A DNA stretch of 64,000 nucleotides from Betaproteobacteria bacterium (GCA_013298695.1 JAAFIS010000011.1:62001-126000), one strand, 5' to 3'. Positions 43,780 through 53,124 are shown, counted from the stretch's first letter. Numbers and translations are program-made. Notes: generated by a model not told the origin, from the letters alone.

Positions 43780-45123
43780 ATGATGACTCCACCTGTGTCC
43801 TCCGCCGCTCCGTTGACTGAGCTCTCCGCGTTTGTGCCGTCTTTTCGCGCCTCAGCGCCGTACATTCATGCGTTTCGCGGCAAAACTTTTGTCGTGGCTT
43901 TCGGCGGAGAGGTGATTGCGGATGAAACGTTCCCCAACTTCATCGCTGACTTAAATTTGCTTGCAAGCTTGGGCGTTCGATTGGTGCTCGTTCACGGCTC
44001 GCGACCGCAGATCGAAAAATTACTCGTTCAGCGCGAAATGAAATCGACGTATCACCGCGGTGTTCGTGTGACGGACGAGCATCAGCTGGGCAGCGTCATC
44101 GGAGCCACCGCTCGCGCGAAAGCGCGGGTGGAAGCCGCGCTCTCAATGGCCCCGCGCACAGCATCAGTTGCACCGATCCACAACCGCGTGACCAGCGGCA
44201 ATTTTGTTGTAGCGAAGCCGATCGGCGTGGTCGATGGCGTTGACATGAAATACAGCGGCGAAGTGCGCCGTATCGATGCGCTTGCGATCAATGACTGCCT
44301 GAAAGATGGCGACATCGTTTTGATGTCAACGCTTGCCTATTCCACGTCGGGCGACACGTTTAACTTAACGGTCGAAGAAGTGGCCACGCAAACCGCCATT
44401 GCGCTAAAAGCACAAAAGCTCATTTTCTTGCTCGACACGCCGGGCGTGCTCAACGGTGACGGCAGCGTGATCAGCACGCTATACACCCGAGAAGCGGCCG
44501 ATATCGCGAACAAAGCGCCGCAAGCCTCCGACGTGCAACTCTTTCTCTCCGCATCAGTGCGTGCCTGTCAAAAAGGCGTGTCGCGCGCGCATTTGATTGG
44601 TCGGAAGCTAGACGGCGCAATTCTGCAGGAGCTCTTCACGCGTGACGGCATCGGCACGATGATTTCGGTGGACAGCCTCGACAATTTACGGCAAGCCACG
44701 ATTGATGATGTTGGTGCGCTACTCTCGATCATCGAGCCGCTTGAAAAACAAGGCATTCTCGTGCCGCGTGCGCGGGCGACGTTCGAGCGCGAAATCGAGC
44801 GCTTCTTCCTTGCCGAACACGATGGACAAGTGATTGGCTGCGCTGCGCTCTACCCGTTTCCGGAAGCCAACAAAGCAGAGCTTGCTTGCCTCGCGGTGAA
44901 CCCCGATTACCGCCGCGAAGGCTACGGCGAACGTTTGATGAAAGCAGTTGAGCGTGCGGCGAAAGATCACGGTATCAATACCTTGTTCGTGTTGACAACG
45001 CGTACCGCGCACTGGTTCATCGAACGTGGTTTTCGCGCAGCGACAATTGCGGATTTGCCTGAGAAAAAACAAGCACTTTACAACTTTGAAAGAAACTCAC
45101 AGGTTTATGTGAAGTCGCTATAA
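43780..45123 (+). CDS. argA: N-acetylglutamate synthase
   Basis: 447 residues, first step of arginine synthesis. The N-terminal amino-acid-kinase-like domain (residues ~25-290; KTFVVAFGGEVIADE, LGVRLVLVHGSRPQIEKLL, KYSGEVRRID) is the arginine-sensing part; the C-terminal GNAT domain (about 300-447) has ACLAVNPDYRREGYGERLMKAVERAAK with the acetyl-CoA loop, and LTTRTAHWFIERGF. Both domains are complete. The start is one of two ATGs at 43780/43783. It is followed by a repeat element instead of a normal terminator. Confidence 0.95.
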   Translation: MMTPPVSSAAPLTELSAFVPSFRASAPYIHAFRGKTFVVAFGGEVIADETFPNFIADLNLLASLGVRLVLVHGSRPQIEKLLVQREMKSTYHRGVRVTDEHQLGSVIGATARAKARVEAALSMAPRTASVAPIHNRVTSGNFVVAKPIGVVDGVDMKYSGEVRRIDALAINDCLKDGDIVLMSTLAYSTSGDTFNLTVEEVATQTAIALKAQKLIFLLDTPGVLNGDGSVISTLYTREAADIANKAPQASDVQLFLSASVRACQKGVSRAHLIGRKLDGAILQELFTRDGIGTMISVDSLDNLRQATIDDVGALLSIIEPLEKQGILVPRARATFEREIERFFLAEHDGQVIGCAALYPFPEANKAELACLAVNPDYRREGYGERLMKAVERAAKDHGINTLFVLTTRTAHWFIERGFRAATIADLPEKKQALYNFERNSQVYVKSL

Positions 45124-45126
45124 GTT

Positions 45127-45232
45127 CCCTCCCCTTCAAGGGGAGGGTTAGGGTGGGGATGGGGTTGCTCGGCATGTTTCTAATCGGTACGAAACCCCAT
45201 CCCCCTCCTAGCCTCCCCCTTGAAGGGGGAGG
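45127..45232. repeat. Large inverted-repeat element between argA and yggX
   Basis: CCCTCCCCTTCAAGGGGAGG at 45127-45147 and CCTCCCCCTTGAAGGGGGAG at 45212-45232 are inverted copies, each a hairpin; the inner GGGTGGGGATGGGGTT and AACCCCATCCCCCTCC segments also pair. The whole 106-base unit can fold into one long structure and probably ends argA transcription. No transposase. Confidence 0.85.
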
Positions 45233-45247
45233 AACTGTGTTGTCCCC

Positions 45248-45276
45248 GTTCTTGGTGAGCTTGTCGAACCATGAAC
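45248..45276. repeat. Half-copy of the TGGTGAGC..TCGAACCATGAAC repeat
   Basis: TTCTTGGTGAGCTTGTCGAA then CCATGAAC matches the left arm of the element at 13088-13185. It lies just before the yggX ribosome site. Confidence 0.7.
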
Positions 45277-45298
45277 ACAATAGTTTGGAGAAATTGTT

Positions 45299-45580
45299 AT
45301 GACACGAATGGTTCAATGCATCAAATTAGGTCGCGAAGCCGAAGGGCTCGCGCTGCCACCGTACCCAGGAGAACTCGGTAGGAAGATTTGGGAAAACGTG
45401 AGCAAAGAAGCGTGGGCGGGTTGGGTGAAACATCAAACGATGCTTATCAACGAAAACCGCCTCGGTCTTGCCGATCCACGCGCTCGTAAATATTTGGCCG
45501 AACAAATGGAGAAATACTTTTTTTCCGGCGGCGCTGAAATCGCAAGCGGCTACGTCCCCGAAAAAACGCAAGATCGATGA
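45299..45580 (+). CDS. yggX: Fe(2+)-trafficking/oxidative damage protection protein (YggX)
   Basis: 93 residues, full length. [39 protein letters not shown] is the family pattern with the conserved Cys7; then [25 protein letters not shown] and [11 protein letters not shown]. The protein protects iron-sulfur enzymes from oxidative damage. A GGAG ribosome site lies 8 bases before the ATG. The stop overlaps the peroxidase-like gene (ATGA), suggesting one oxidative-stress unit. Confidence 0.94.
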   Translation: MTRMVQCIKLGREAEGLALPPYPGELGRKIWENVSKEAWAGWVKHQTMLINENRLGLADPRARKYLAEQMEKYFFSGGAEIASGYVPEKTQDR

Positions 45581-46182
45581 ACGCGATTTCGCGCTTCCCA
45601 GTTCCGGCGTTGCAGGATGTTGCCGAAGACATTCGCGCGCGCATGCTCGAAGTGCAAGAAAAAGCGGGCTTCATTCCGAATGTGTTTTTCACGCTCGCGC
45701 ATCGCCCCGCGGAATGCCGAGCCTTCTTCGCGTATCACGATGCGCTCATGATGAAGGAATCGCCCGCGCTTAACAAAGCTGAGCGCGAAATGATCGTCGT
45801 CGCCACGAGCGGCGCAAACGATTGCTTGTATTGCGTCGTCGCACACGGCGCGATCCTGCGGGTGTACACAAAGAATCCGCGCATCGCCGATCAAGTCGCC
45901 GTGAATCATCGCAAGGCGGAGATCACTCCGAAACAGCGCGCGATGCTTGATTACGCCATGAAAGTCGCGCTGCACTCGAACGAGATCGAAGCCAGTGAAT
46001 TCGATGCGCTGCGCGCGCACGGCTTCACCGACGACGACATCTGGGACATCGGCTCGATCACTGCGTTTTTTGGGATGAGCAATCGAATTGCAAATTTTTC
46101 GAGCATGCGACCGAACGATGAGTTCTATTTGATGGGGCGTGTACCGCGCGCGAAATCCGCGCCACCGAACGCCGAAGGTTAG
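45577..46182 (+). CDS. AhpD/CMD-family peroxidase-related protein
   Basis: 201 residues. The carboxymuconolactone-decarboxylase/AhpD-like fold contains the redox CxxC with downstream His, [15 protein letters not shown], and helices [14 protein letters not shown] and [23 protein letters not shown]. Members use the Cys pair to remove peroxides. Its ATG overlaps the yggX stop, consistent with a joint oxidative-stress role. The C-terminal stretch ([15 protein letters not shown]) is a variable tail. Confidence 0.85.
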   Translation: MNAISRFPVPALQDVAEDIRARMLEVQEKAGFIPNVFFTLAHRPAECRAFFAYHDALMMKESPALNKAEREMIVVATSGANDCLYCVVAHGAILRVYTKNPRIADQVAVNHRKAEITPKQRAMLDYAMKVALHSNEIEASEFDALRAHGFTDDDIWDIGSITAFFGMSNRIANFSSMRPNDEFYLMGRVPRAKSAPPNAEG

Positions 46183-46183
46183 T

Positions 46184-46639
46184 ATGGCGACGGCGCTCGA
46201 TCGCGTCAGTATTCGCGCGGCGCTTGCCACCGACGCACAAACTATCGCGAAACACATTCATTCGCATCGCGACGCAACTGCAAACGATGTTGCCGTGTAC
46301 ACAAAGTGGCTCGAATCGGCCATCCATCGCGATATCTACATTGGATTCGTCGCAATCCACAACGAACGAACCATTTCTGGTGCGGGTGTCATCTTGTTTG
46401 AACTTGGTCCGATTCGCGGCACGACTAACCCCATTCGCGGGCGCTTGACGGCCGTATTCACTGAGCCAGAGTTTCGTGGGCGCGGTCTTGCAAAAGAGGT
46501 TTGTCAACGTGCGATTGGCGCGGCTCGGGCACGAGGCATTGAAGTTTTTTCGCTCGCCGCAACCGATTTAGGTCGATCTGTTTACGAGCGCTTAGGCTTT
46601 ACGCCTTATCCGGGCGAGATGCGTTTGGTCTCTCGCTAG
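46184..46639 (+). CDS. GNAT-family acetyltransferase
   Basis: 151 residues. Motif A is LTAVFTEPEFRGRGLAKEVCQRAIGAARARG with the RGRGLAK acetyl-CoA loop, then LGRSVYERLGF near the end. The start at 46184 follows the AhpD stop by one base; a longer frame begins inside that gene and is rejected. Its 3' end overlaps the convergent NTPase gene by 41 bases. Substrate unknown. Confidence 0.85.
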   Translation: MATALDRVSIRAALATDAQTIAKHIHSHRDATANDVAVYTKWLESAIHRDIYIGFVAIHNERTISGAGVILFELGPIRGTTNPIRGRLTAVFTEPEFRGRGLAKEVCQRAIGAARARGIEVFSLAATDLGRSVYERLGFTPYPGEMRLVSR

Positions 46640-47165
46640 GGCTCGAATTCGCAACACGCCACTCAAACGCATCGACCTGAGCTCGCGAGCGCAAAATGAT
46701 CACGGTGCGGTCAACGCCATACGTATTCAGCGCCAGTGGGAATCGGCGCAGATTTCGCCAATAAGATTTCAGTAACCACAAGAGAATCGATTCGCGCGAA
46801 AAACTGAGTCGCCAACTCTCGCGATTTCCTCCGCAGCACGGTTCGCCGGTCACATTGCGCCGCCAGGTGCGCCGCACGAGTTGCCACGCCGTAGTTCGAA
46901 ACGGCAAATTAATCCACACAATCGTGTCTGCGCGACCCCACACCAAATCACGCACTTCGCTGTAGCCGCCCTCGACTATCCAGCGCTCCGGTGCGGTTGC
47001 CGCGTCAACTAGTTTGCGAAAAGACGCTTCGTCGCGCTCAATCCAGCCGGGCAACCAGTACAGCGAATCAAGCTCAACTACCGGCGCGGCGAGCGCTTGC
47101 GATAACCGTTTTGCGAGCGTTGACTTGCCCGAGCCGGTCGAGCCGATGATCGCAATTCGTTTCAT
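46599..47165 (-). CDS. P-loop NTPase, FlaR/adenylate-kinase-like
   Basis: 188 residues. Walker A is IAIIGSTGSGKSTLAKRLSQAL at the N-terminus, followed by VVELDSLYWLPGW and RWIVEGGYSEVRDLVWGRADTIVWINLPFRTT, the pattern of the small 'topology modulation protein' FlaR-type kinases. The C-terminal segment is basic (RTWRRNV, SYWRNLRRFPLAL). Function in the cell is not established. Convergent overlap with the GNAT gene (46599-46639). Confidence 0.75.
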   Translation of the reverse strand: MKRIAIIGSTGSGKSTLAKRLSQALAAPVVELDSLYWLPGWIERDEASFRKLVDAATAPERWIVEGGYSEVRDLVWGRADTIVWINLPFRTTAWQLVRRTWRRNVTGEPCCGGNRESWRLSFSRESILLWLLKSYWRNLRRFPLALNTYGVDRTVIILRSRAQVDAFEWRVANSSPSERPNASRPDKA

Positions 47166-47309
47166 AGGAAAACAGGACTCCTCGCCACGCGCGGGCGCGC
47201 GTTTGCGTGAAGCAGATTTTTTGGAAGGAGGCGAATTCTACTCAAGCTCAACGCCCACTCCGTTTTGCGGCAAAATGTCGGCAATCGCTTCACTTATCAA
47301 TGCAACGCA

Positions 47310-47639
47310 ATGACCTACGCCGTAAACGACAGCTGCATCAAATGCAAATACACCGATTGTGTGGACGTGTGCCCGGTCGATTGTTTCTACGAAGGCGAGA
47401 ACATGCTCGTCATCCATCCGGATGAATGTATCGATTGCGGTGTGTGCGAACCCGAATGCCCGGTTGACGCGATCAAACCCGATTCGGACATCGACGAAAA
47501 GTGGATCAAACTCAACGCCGAATTCGCGAGCCAGTGGCCCAACATTTCGCGCAAAAAAGCCGCACCTGCGGACGCCGATGATTGGCGCAACAAGCCGAAC
47601 AAAATCGACTTTTTTTCGCCGAATCCGGGGAAGAAATAG
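47310..47639 (+). CDS. fdxA: 7Fe ferredoxin (FdxA)
   Basis: 109 residues. Two cluster motifs are intact: [17 protein letters not shown] for the first [3Fe-4S]/[4Fe-4S] site pair and [15 protein letters not shown] for the second. The C-terminal extension ([24 protein letters not shown]) is that of bacterial FdxA. The ATG at 47310 gives the canonical MTYAVND start; earlier in-frame codons are unlikely. It probably serves as an electron carrier. Confidence 0.96.
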   Translation: MTYAVNDSCIKCKYTDCVDVCPVDCFYEGENMLVIHPDECIDCGVCEPECPVDAIKPDSDIDEKWIKLNAEFASQWPNISRKKAAPADADDWRNKPNKIDFFSPNPGKK

Positions 47640-48208
47640 GCGGACTTTTTTGGTCAATCGCAACGTTCGTTGTGATGAGTCCGTGCGAGACTGGGCGGGG
47701 GCTGCGTCGCCTGTTCTTGCGCACCAATCTTAACTATTGCGATCTCGGCACCTGACACATGTGCGATGAAACCACACGGGTTTGCAACGTCGTTTGAGAT
47801 AAGAGCGTGTTGAACGACCGCGATCTCGTCGACCGCGTTATGTACGCTGCGGCTCGGGGCGTTTGACTCGTGTAAACGCTAGTGTCTGCCCGTACATGAG
47901 CAGAACGCCGGGCGAGAGCGATGTGGAATCGCTGAAATAAATTTACGTCTACGAGCCCAATTCAATTGGGTAAAAACGATATTTTATTTGATACCCGATT
48001 TTATATATTTATCGACTTTAGCCCATATATTCAGTCGGAAGCGAAGATTTATCTAAATGAATGTTGAGGCAGCTTCACACCCACTGCCACCCGCGCGTCG
48101 TCTATCACGCAACACCCCTTCCGCGAACGGTCGCGATTGCCCGCGCCTTATCGCCTGCCCCGTGACAGCGTTTTTGCGCTTGTCGATACTGCGTAGCATT
48201 CAGTCAAT
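47640..48208. other. Intergenic region before the TM2 kinase, partly A/T-rich
   Basis: About 570 bases with no gene. The half near 47930-48060 is A/T-rich and holds a GCCCAAT palindrome (47955-47970) plus a second GGGTA...TACCC inverted pair (47968-47972, 47992-47996). It probably carries the promoter of the histidine-kinase operon. Confidence 0.6.
47955..47970. repeat. GCCCAAT-family palindrome
   Basis: CCCAATT-C-AATTGGG, 7-bp arms with one base spacer, preceded by G; near-perfect member in the A/T-rich region before the kinase gene. Confidence 0.65.
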
Positions 48209-50968
48209 ATGTCCGCCGTACGCATGAGCGATTCCGCAAACCCAAGTTCTTCTATACCCAGCCCACCGCTGCCACCTTTGCCGCCGTCTCCTGCCGTGGC
48301 CGCTACGCCTGCGGGCCAGCGCGTCCAGGGTTGGAGTAACCGGGCTTGGCGCGCGTTCGGTACCACTCCGTGGTGGCGGCTGGTCGCTGGCGGCATGATC
48401 GTGATCATTGGCACTGTTTTGCTCGCGGTTCCGTTCGACGCGATTCGCATCGCCAACAAAATCCGTTCGCAAGCGGCGAAAGACGCTCTCCGCAATTCGC
48501 TACAACTTGAGGTGCTTGAGCGCGCCCGCGATGGTTTGTTAATTGCGCGAGGGGTCGCGGTCGGTAGCGAACAAGCTGGCGATATCGATGCGGCGATTGA
48601 AGAGGTGGAGCGGCAGCTAGCGCGCCCAATTGCGACCGAGCGGTTTGACGGGTCGCTGCGGGAATTGCTCACCAAAATTGACGCGGAGCGCACCAAGCGA
48701 AACGAAGCCGTTCAGCGACTCAACGTGGTTGCCAACAAATTTGCCGCAAGTAAACCTGAAGCACAAGCCAAACTCGCCGAGCAAGTGCGCGAGATTACTG
48801 AGGAAATTGAGACCGCCAACGAGCGCATGGCAACCTTTGAAGAGCAGCGCGTTGAGATGGAAACGGAGCGCGCCACCACCGAAGCCGAACGCGCGACGGA
48901 GGAAGCAGAACGCGCTGCAACCGAAGCGAAGAAAGCGGCGGCAGAGGCCGAACAAGCCGCATCGCGTAGCAAGTCCGAGACCGGCGCGAAACCGAGCGAA
49001 AAATCACCTTCACCCGTACCGCCAAAGGCCCCGAACGCACCTGCAGTGCCCGCGACGCCAGGCGCCACCAACTCAGCAAAACCGATTGCAACCCGCTCGC
49101 TGGCAGCGGCCAATGGCGCAACCGACGAGCCGATCCCAAACACCGTAACGGTATCCAGCGAAACGAAGTGTCAGCCCGCTGAAGTGGGTGTTCGTGTGTT
49201 CGGCCGTGAACTGATGCGCCAAGATTGCAGCACCAGCACCACAACCGTTAGCACCACTGCACTCGGCTTTCAACCGGGCGAGCCAAGCGCGCAGCGAATT
49301 CGCGAAACGGTCAGTCGCGATGTTCGCAAGTTAATCATCGCGGGCACCGCCTCAGCGCTGCTCGTCGTGTTGTTTTTATTCATGCTGATCGCACGCTCAT
49401 TCGCTGGACGTGCAGCACGGGGTGAACAACGTGCAGTCATTGCGGAGTCGCGCGAACGCACGGAGAGTCACGCACGCCAACTTGCGGAAGCACGTTTAAC
49501 GCTGATGCGCGCTCAGGTGGAGCCTCACTTTTTGTTCAACACGCTCGCGCACGTGCAAGCGCTTCAAGAAATTGATCCACCTCAAGCGAGCACGATGCTG
49601 GAGCGATTGATTTCGTACTTGCGCGCGGCAATGCCGTCGATGCGCGAAACGAAATCAACGCTTGGCCGCGAAGTTGAGGTGGTTCGCGCGTATCTAGATC
49701 TGCTCAAGATTCGGATGGGCGATCGGCTGAAATACTCGATCAGCGTTCCCGCAGATTTGAATGAAATTTCGCTGCCACCCACCATGATCGCAACGTTGGT
49801 TGAGAACGCGATTAAGCACGGACTTGAGCCAAAGAGAGAGGGCGGCAATATCGCGGTTCAGGTGCGCAAGCTCCCCGAAAACGAAGCTCATGCTGAGCGG
49901 CTTGAGGTGCTCGTCGCTGATGACGGATTGGGCTTTGGTGGAGCTGACACAAGTGGAACCGGCGTTGGACTCGTCAACACGCGCGAGCGTTTGAAAATGC
50001 TCTACGGAAGTCAGGCTGAGCTCGTGGTGGAGCCCAACGCGCCGAGCGGCGTTCGGGCCATTATTCGTGTGCCGGTAGTGGCGCCTGAAACCATTGATGT
50101 TGAGCACGATGATCCGGTAGTGGGTGCTGATGCAGGCGGGCTCTCGCCTTTTACGGTGAAAACGGTCGTGCTGCTGGCGCTATGTTTCGGCTGGCTCGGT
50201 GTGCATCGCTTCTACGTTGGCCTCACCCGGAGCGGGCTCGCGCAAACCGCGCTTGGCATACTCTCCATTCTCTCCGGCGGGGTGATTGTGTTTCTCGCAC
50301 CGCTCGTCGTTTGGGTGGTGCTCGATGTGGTTTGGATTGCAACACGCGAATTCCGCGACGCGCGCGGTCTGCGTATTTCGCGAGTTCGATCTGCCGACGG
50401 CGTTGAATCTGCTGATGTGTCATACGGCAGCGCCTCAAGCGCCAATGTTTCGCCTTACACGCTACAAGTCATGGCGCCGCTTGCCCTCTTTCTTGGCGTG
50501 CTTGGTGTGCATCGGTTTTATGTGGGGCGCTATCGTACCGGTGCATTGCAGGCGGGGCTTTTCGTGATGTCAATTGTCACCGGCGGTTTGCCGATTTTTC
50601 TGCTGCCACTTGTCATGTGGATCGTACTTGATCTCGCGTGGATTCTGAGCCGCGATTTTCGCGACGCCAAAGGGCGCCGAATCATGCGACGCGATAGCGA
50701 TGACAAGCGCAGCTATAGCGCGACGCAAGCGCTCAACCGAAGGGCTGATCCGAGCGTTTCCCAATCGTCCCGCGGCATCGCACTGCTGCTTGCAATTCCG
50801 CTGGGTTGGTGCGGCGTTCATCGGTTTTATGTAGGCCGCGTTGGCACTGGAGTCGCGATGCTGTTTACACTCGGTGGTCTGGGCATCTGGTGGATTGTTG
50901 ACATCGTGATGGTGGCGGCAGGACAACTCAAAGACATGGACGGAAAGTGGGTGAGCGAATGGGAATGA
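48209..50968 (+). CDS. LytS-type histidine kinase with three C-terminal TM2 domains
   Basis: 919 residues. Order: Pro-rich N-terminus, membrane helix (about 53-76), a long periplasmic part with a coiled coil (about 190-265, rich in EAERA repeats) and Pro/Ala linker, second helix (about 380-405), then a His_kinase domain (RAQVEPHFLFNTLAHVQAL, phospho-His near 438; MIATLVENAIKHGLEP N-box; VADDGLGFGGAD; GTGVGLVNTRERL). After about residue 645 follow three TM2 domains, each with HRFYVG and helix pairs (GWLGVHRFYVG, GVLGVHRFYVG, GWCGVHRFYVG) and W..D ends, at ~645-715, 750-820 and 852-915. TM2 modules are known mostly as small stand-alone proteins; three at the end of a kinase is unusual. The regulator gene overlaps its stop. 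Confidence 0.9.
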   Translation: MSAVRMSDSANPSSSIPSPPLPPLPPSPAVAATPAGQRVQGWSNRAWRAFGTTPWWRLVAGGMIVIIGTVLLAVPFDAIRIANKIRSQAAKDALRNSLQLEVLERARDGLLIARGVAVGSEQAGDIDAAIEEVERQLARPIATERFDGSLRELLTKIDAERTKRNEAVQRLNVVANKFAASKPEAQAKLAEQVREITEEIETANERMATFEEQRVEMETERATTEAERATEEAERAATEAKKAAAEAEQAASRSKSETGAKPSEKSPSPVPPKAPNAPAVPATPGATNSAKPIATRSLAAANGATDEPIPNTVTVSSETKCQPAEVGVRVFGRELMRQDCSTSTTTVSTTALGFQPGEPSAQRIRETVSRDVRKLIIAGTASALLVVLFLFMLIARSFAGRAARGEQRAVIAESRERTESHARQLAEARLTLMRAQVEPHFLFNTLAHVQALQEIDPPQASTMLERLISYLRAAMPSMRETKSTLGREVEVVRAYLDLLKIRMGDRLKYSISVPADLNEISLPPTMIATLVENAIKHGLEPKREGGNIAVQVRKLPENEAHAERLEVLVADDGLGFGGADTSGTGVGLVNTRERLKMLYGSQAELVVEPNAPSGVRAIIRVPVVAPETIDVEHDDPVVGADAGGLSPFTVKTVVLLALCFGWLGVHRFYVGLTRSGLAQTALGILSILSGGVIVFLAPLVVWVVLDVVWIATREFRDARGLRISRVRSADGVESADVSYGSASSANVSPYTLQVMAPLALFLGVLGVHRFYVGRYRTGALQAGLFVMSIVTGGLPIFLLPLVMWIVLDLAWILSRDFRDAKGRRIMRRDSDDKRSYSATQALNRRADPSVSQSSRGIALLLAIPLGWCGVHRFYVGRVGTGVAMLFTLGGLGIWWIVDIVMVAAGQLKDMDGKWVSEWE

Positions 50969-51780
50969 CATTAACGGCGGTGCTGGCGGAAGACGAATCG
51001 CTTCTTCGGCAGTTTCTAAAAAAGAAGCTTGAAAAGCTTTGGCCTGATCTGGCAATCGTAGGTGAGGCTGAAGATGGGAAATCAGCGGCTGATCTGATCG
51101 GGACGCTCCGACCGACAGTTGCTTTTCTTGATATTCGGATGCCCGAAATGACGGGCCTTGAGGTAGCCACAGCGGTTGCTGAGTCAAGCCCCGATACTCA
51201 TATCGTTTTTGTGACTGCGTACCACGAGTATGCGGTGGCGGCGTTTGAACGAGGTGCGGTTGATTACTTGCTTAAGCCGTTGCAAGAAGATCGTTTGGTG
51301 ACCACCATCGAACGGCTGCGCGAACACATCGAATCCGAAGACCGCGACGCACCGACGCTTCCAGACAACATGGCGCAGTTGATTTCGCAACTCAAACGCG
51401 ACATGCGCGCAAGCGTCGGCGGTGGCGCAGGCAACGCGGGCGCGAGTGACGCCGAGCCTTTGCGCTGGATCAAGGCTTCATTAGGCAATACGCTCAAATT
51501 GATTGACATCAAAGACGTGCTATTTTTTAATTCAGACGAGAAGTACACGCGCGTTGTAACGGCTACGGAAGAAGCGTTGATTCGTAAGCCATTGCGTGAA
51601 TTGCTCGACGAAGTAGACGCTAATCAGTTTTGGCAAATTCATCGTGGCACCATTGTGAATGTCGCGGCAATTGCGGGTGTGACTCGTGATTTTCGAGGCG
51701 ACGCTACGGTGAAAGTCAAAGGCCACAACGAACAATTGAAAGTGTCCCGACCGTTTTCACATCTGTTCAAACAGATGTAG
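50965..51780 (+). CDS. LytTR-type response regulator
   Basis: 271 residues. The receiver domain (1-120) has the acidic pair EDE, phospho-Asp in FLDIRMPEM and the switch residues T..K (VTAYHEYAV, LLKPLQ). The LytTR DNA-binding domain (about 165-271) shows IKASLGNTLKLIDIKDVLFFNSDEKYTRV and the closing FWQIHRGTIVNVAAIAGVTRDF. It is the partner of the TM2 kinase: its ATG at 50965 overlaps that gene's TGA (ATGA). An earlier GTG at 50947 is possible. The target gene is not visible, but the secreted repeat-protein gene directly downstream is a candidate. Confidence 0.93.
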   Translation: MTLTAVLAEDESLLRQFLKKKLEKLWPDLAIVGEAEDGKSAADLIGTLRPTVAFLDIRMPEMTGLEVATAVAESSPDTHIVFVTAYHEYAVAAFERGAVDYLLKPLQEDRLVTTIERLREHIESEDRDAPTLPDNMAQLISQLKRDMRASVGGGAGNAGASDAEPLRWIKASLGNTLKLIDIKDVLFFNSDEKYTRVVTATEEALIRKPLRELLDEVDANQFWQIHRGTIVNVAAIAGVTRDFRGDATVKVKGHNEQLKVSRPFSHLFKQM

Positions 51781-51813
51781 TCGAAGCGACGCTGTTCAAA
51801 GGAAAAAGCACGG

Positions 51814-53067
51814 ATGAGAGTTACTAATGTGTTTGCGCGCGCGGCTATTTTTTTCGCTGCTGCGGTGAGCGTTACTGTGTCAGTCGGGTCGGCAAACGCG
51901 GCCTGTATGTTTCGGGTTACCGGATGGGAGCCGACCGATGAGGGCGTGCTGCTTGCGCGATACGCTGCGGGCGTTACGGGGCCGGCGCTGCTGGCATCCA
52001 CCCGCTATGCGGGGCGCGATGCTGCTGTGATTAAAGCCGCGTTTGATTCGGTGCGGCTCACTTTCGACATGAATGGCGACAACGATGTAAATGCGGTCGA
52101 CACAACGATTGTGCTTCGCTATGTCACTGGGATTCGCGGCAATGCACTCACTCAAGGGCTTAACTTGGCGGGCGGCACCCGAGCTTCAACCATTGCGATT
52201 CAAGCGTTCATCGACAGCGGATGCGTCGCGCCAATTGTCCGGCGCGCACCGCTTTATCTCGCACTCTCAGCAACCGCGGATCGCGCATCTTTCCTGAGTC
52301 AGGCAAACACCGAAGGCGACCGCGCTTTTGTGTTTTTGAGCTCACTCATTTACGGCGCTACGCAATCCAATCTGTATGCAAACGACACGCCTGGCGTGTT
52401 TACCTATCGAAGCCTCGACACACCGAGCACGAAAACTGCGTTTGAGGGGCAGCTCAATTCGCAGGGTGCAGAGCGCTATCGTTTCGGCGGAGTGCTGACA
52501 TCAGGTTCGTATTTCTATCGTGATGAAAACAGCGACCGTACGTTCAGTTATCGACTGCTGCCATCTCCCGGCACGACCACTGAATTTCTAACGCAGGCGA
52601 ATGCGCAAGGTGCTGAGGGTTACTTTTACTTTTTGCCTTATTTTGTCGAATCGTCTTTCTATGCGATCTACGCCAAGGAAAGCGGCACATCGACATACTC
52701 GTACGCGCTACAGCCATCGACCGATGTCAATTCAACGGCAGACGATTTTGTAGCCCAAGCAAACACGCAAGGCGCAAACGGATTTAAATTTCGCACGTCA
52801 TTTCAGTTCAGCGACGGCAGCCGAAATATCTACGTCAAAGACACCTCACAAGCCGCAACCTTCAGTTGGAAACACAATCAAGATGTTGCCAGCGCATCGG
52901 CCTTGGTCACGCAAGCAAACGCAGAGGGAGTCAACGGTTTCGTTTATCTAGGCTCTCGAGTTTTCTTTCCGAACGGATTCGCCAGTCCCTCGCAAACGCG
53001 GATCATTTACTTCAGCCCGCTCAATTGCGCTGGAAGTGTTCTATGCAGCCCGGGTGGTCCTTTTTAG
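51814..53067 (+). CDS. Secreted protein with dockerin-like calcium motif and five Q-A-N repeats
   Basis: 417 residues, unrecognised family. Signal peptide to about residue 29 (FFAAAVSVTVSVGSANA). Residues 30-145 hold two dockerin-like units; the second is good (FDMNGDNDVNAVDTTIVLRYV, calcium-loop D.N.D.N), the first is degenerate. From about 150 to the end are five repeats of about 48 residues with the consensus F..QAN.QGA.GY.F, then aromatic strands (Y..Y) and TYSY-type ends (FLSQANTEGDRAFVF, FEGQLNSQGAERYRF, FLTQANAQGAEGYFY, FVAQANTQGANGFKF, LVTQANAEGVNGFVY). It is 34 bases after the LytTR gene and may be regulated by it. Function unknown, presumably extracellular. Confidence 0.75.
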   Translation: MRVTNVFARAAIFFAAAVSVTVSVGSANAACMFRVTGWEPTDEGVLLARYAAGVTGPALLASTRYAGRDAAVIKAAFDSVRLTFDMNGDNDVNAVDTTIVLRYVTGIRGNALTQGLNLAGGTRASTIAIQAFIDSGCVAPIVRRAPLYLALSATADRASFLSQANTEGDRAFVFLSSLIYGATQSNLYANDTPGVFTYRSLDTPSTKTAFEGQLNSQGAERYRFGGVLTSGSYFYRDENSDRTFSYRLLPSPGTTTEFLTQANAQGAEGYFYFLPYFVESSFYAIYAKESGTSTYSYALQPSTDVNSTADDFVAQANTQGANGFKFRTSFQFSDGSRNIYVKDTSQAATFSWKHNQDVASASALVTQANAEGVNGFVYLGSRVFFPNGFASPSQTRIIYFSPLNCAGSVLCSPGGPF

Positions 53068-53100
53068 GTCGGAACATCGTTACAGCTTCCGATGTATAAC

Positions 53101-53124
53101 GCCCATTTAAATGGGCTTTGTTTT
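53101..53124 (+). terminator. Intrinsic terminator formed by a GCCCAAT-family palindrome
   Basis: GCCCATTT-AAATGGGC (8-bp perfect palindrome) is followed by TTTGTTTT at 53117-53124, so the copy acts as a normal Rho-independent terminator for the repeat-protein gene. Confidence 0.75.

Noticed and set aside
45550-46257. 235-aa frame on the - strand opposite the AhpD-like gene
   Set aside because: Antisense shadow; His/Arg-rich composition, no motif.
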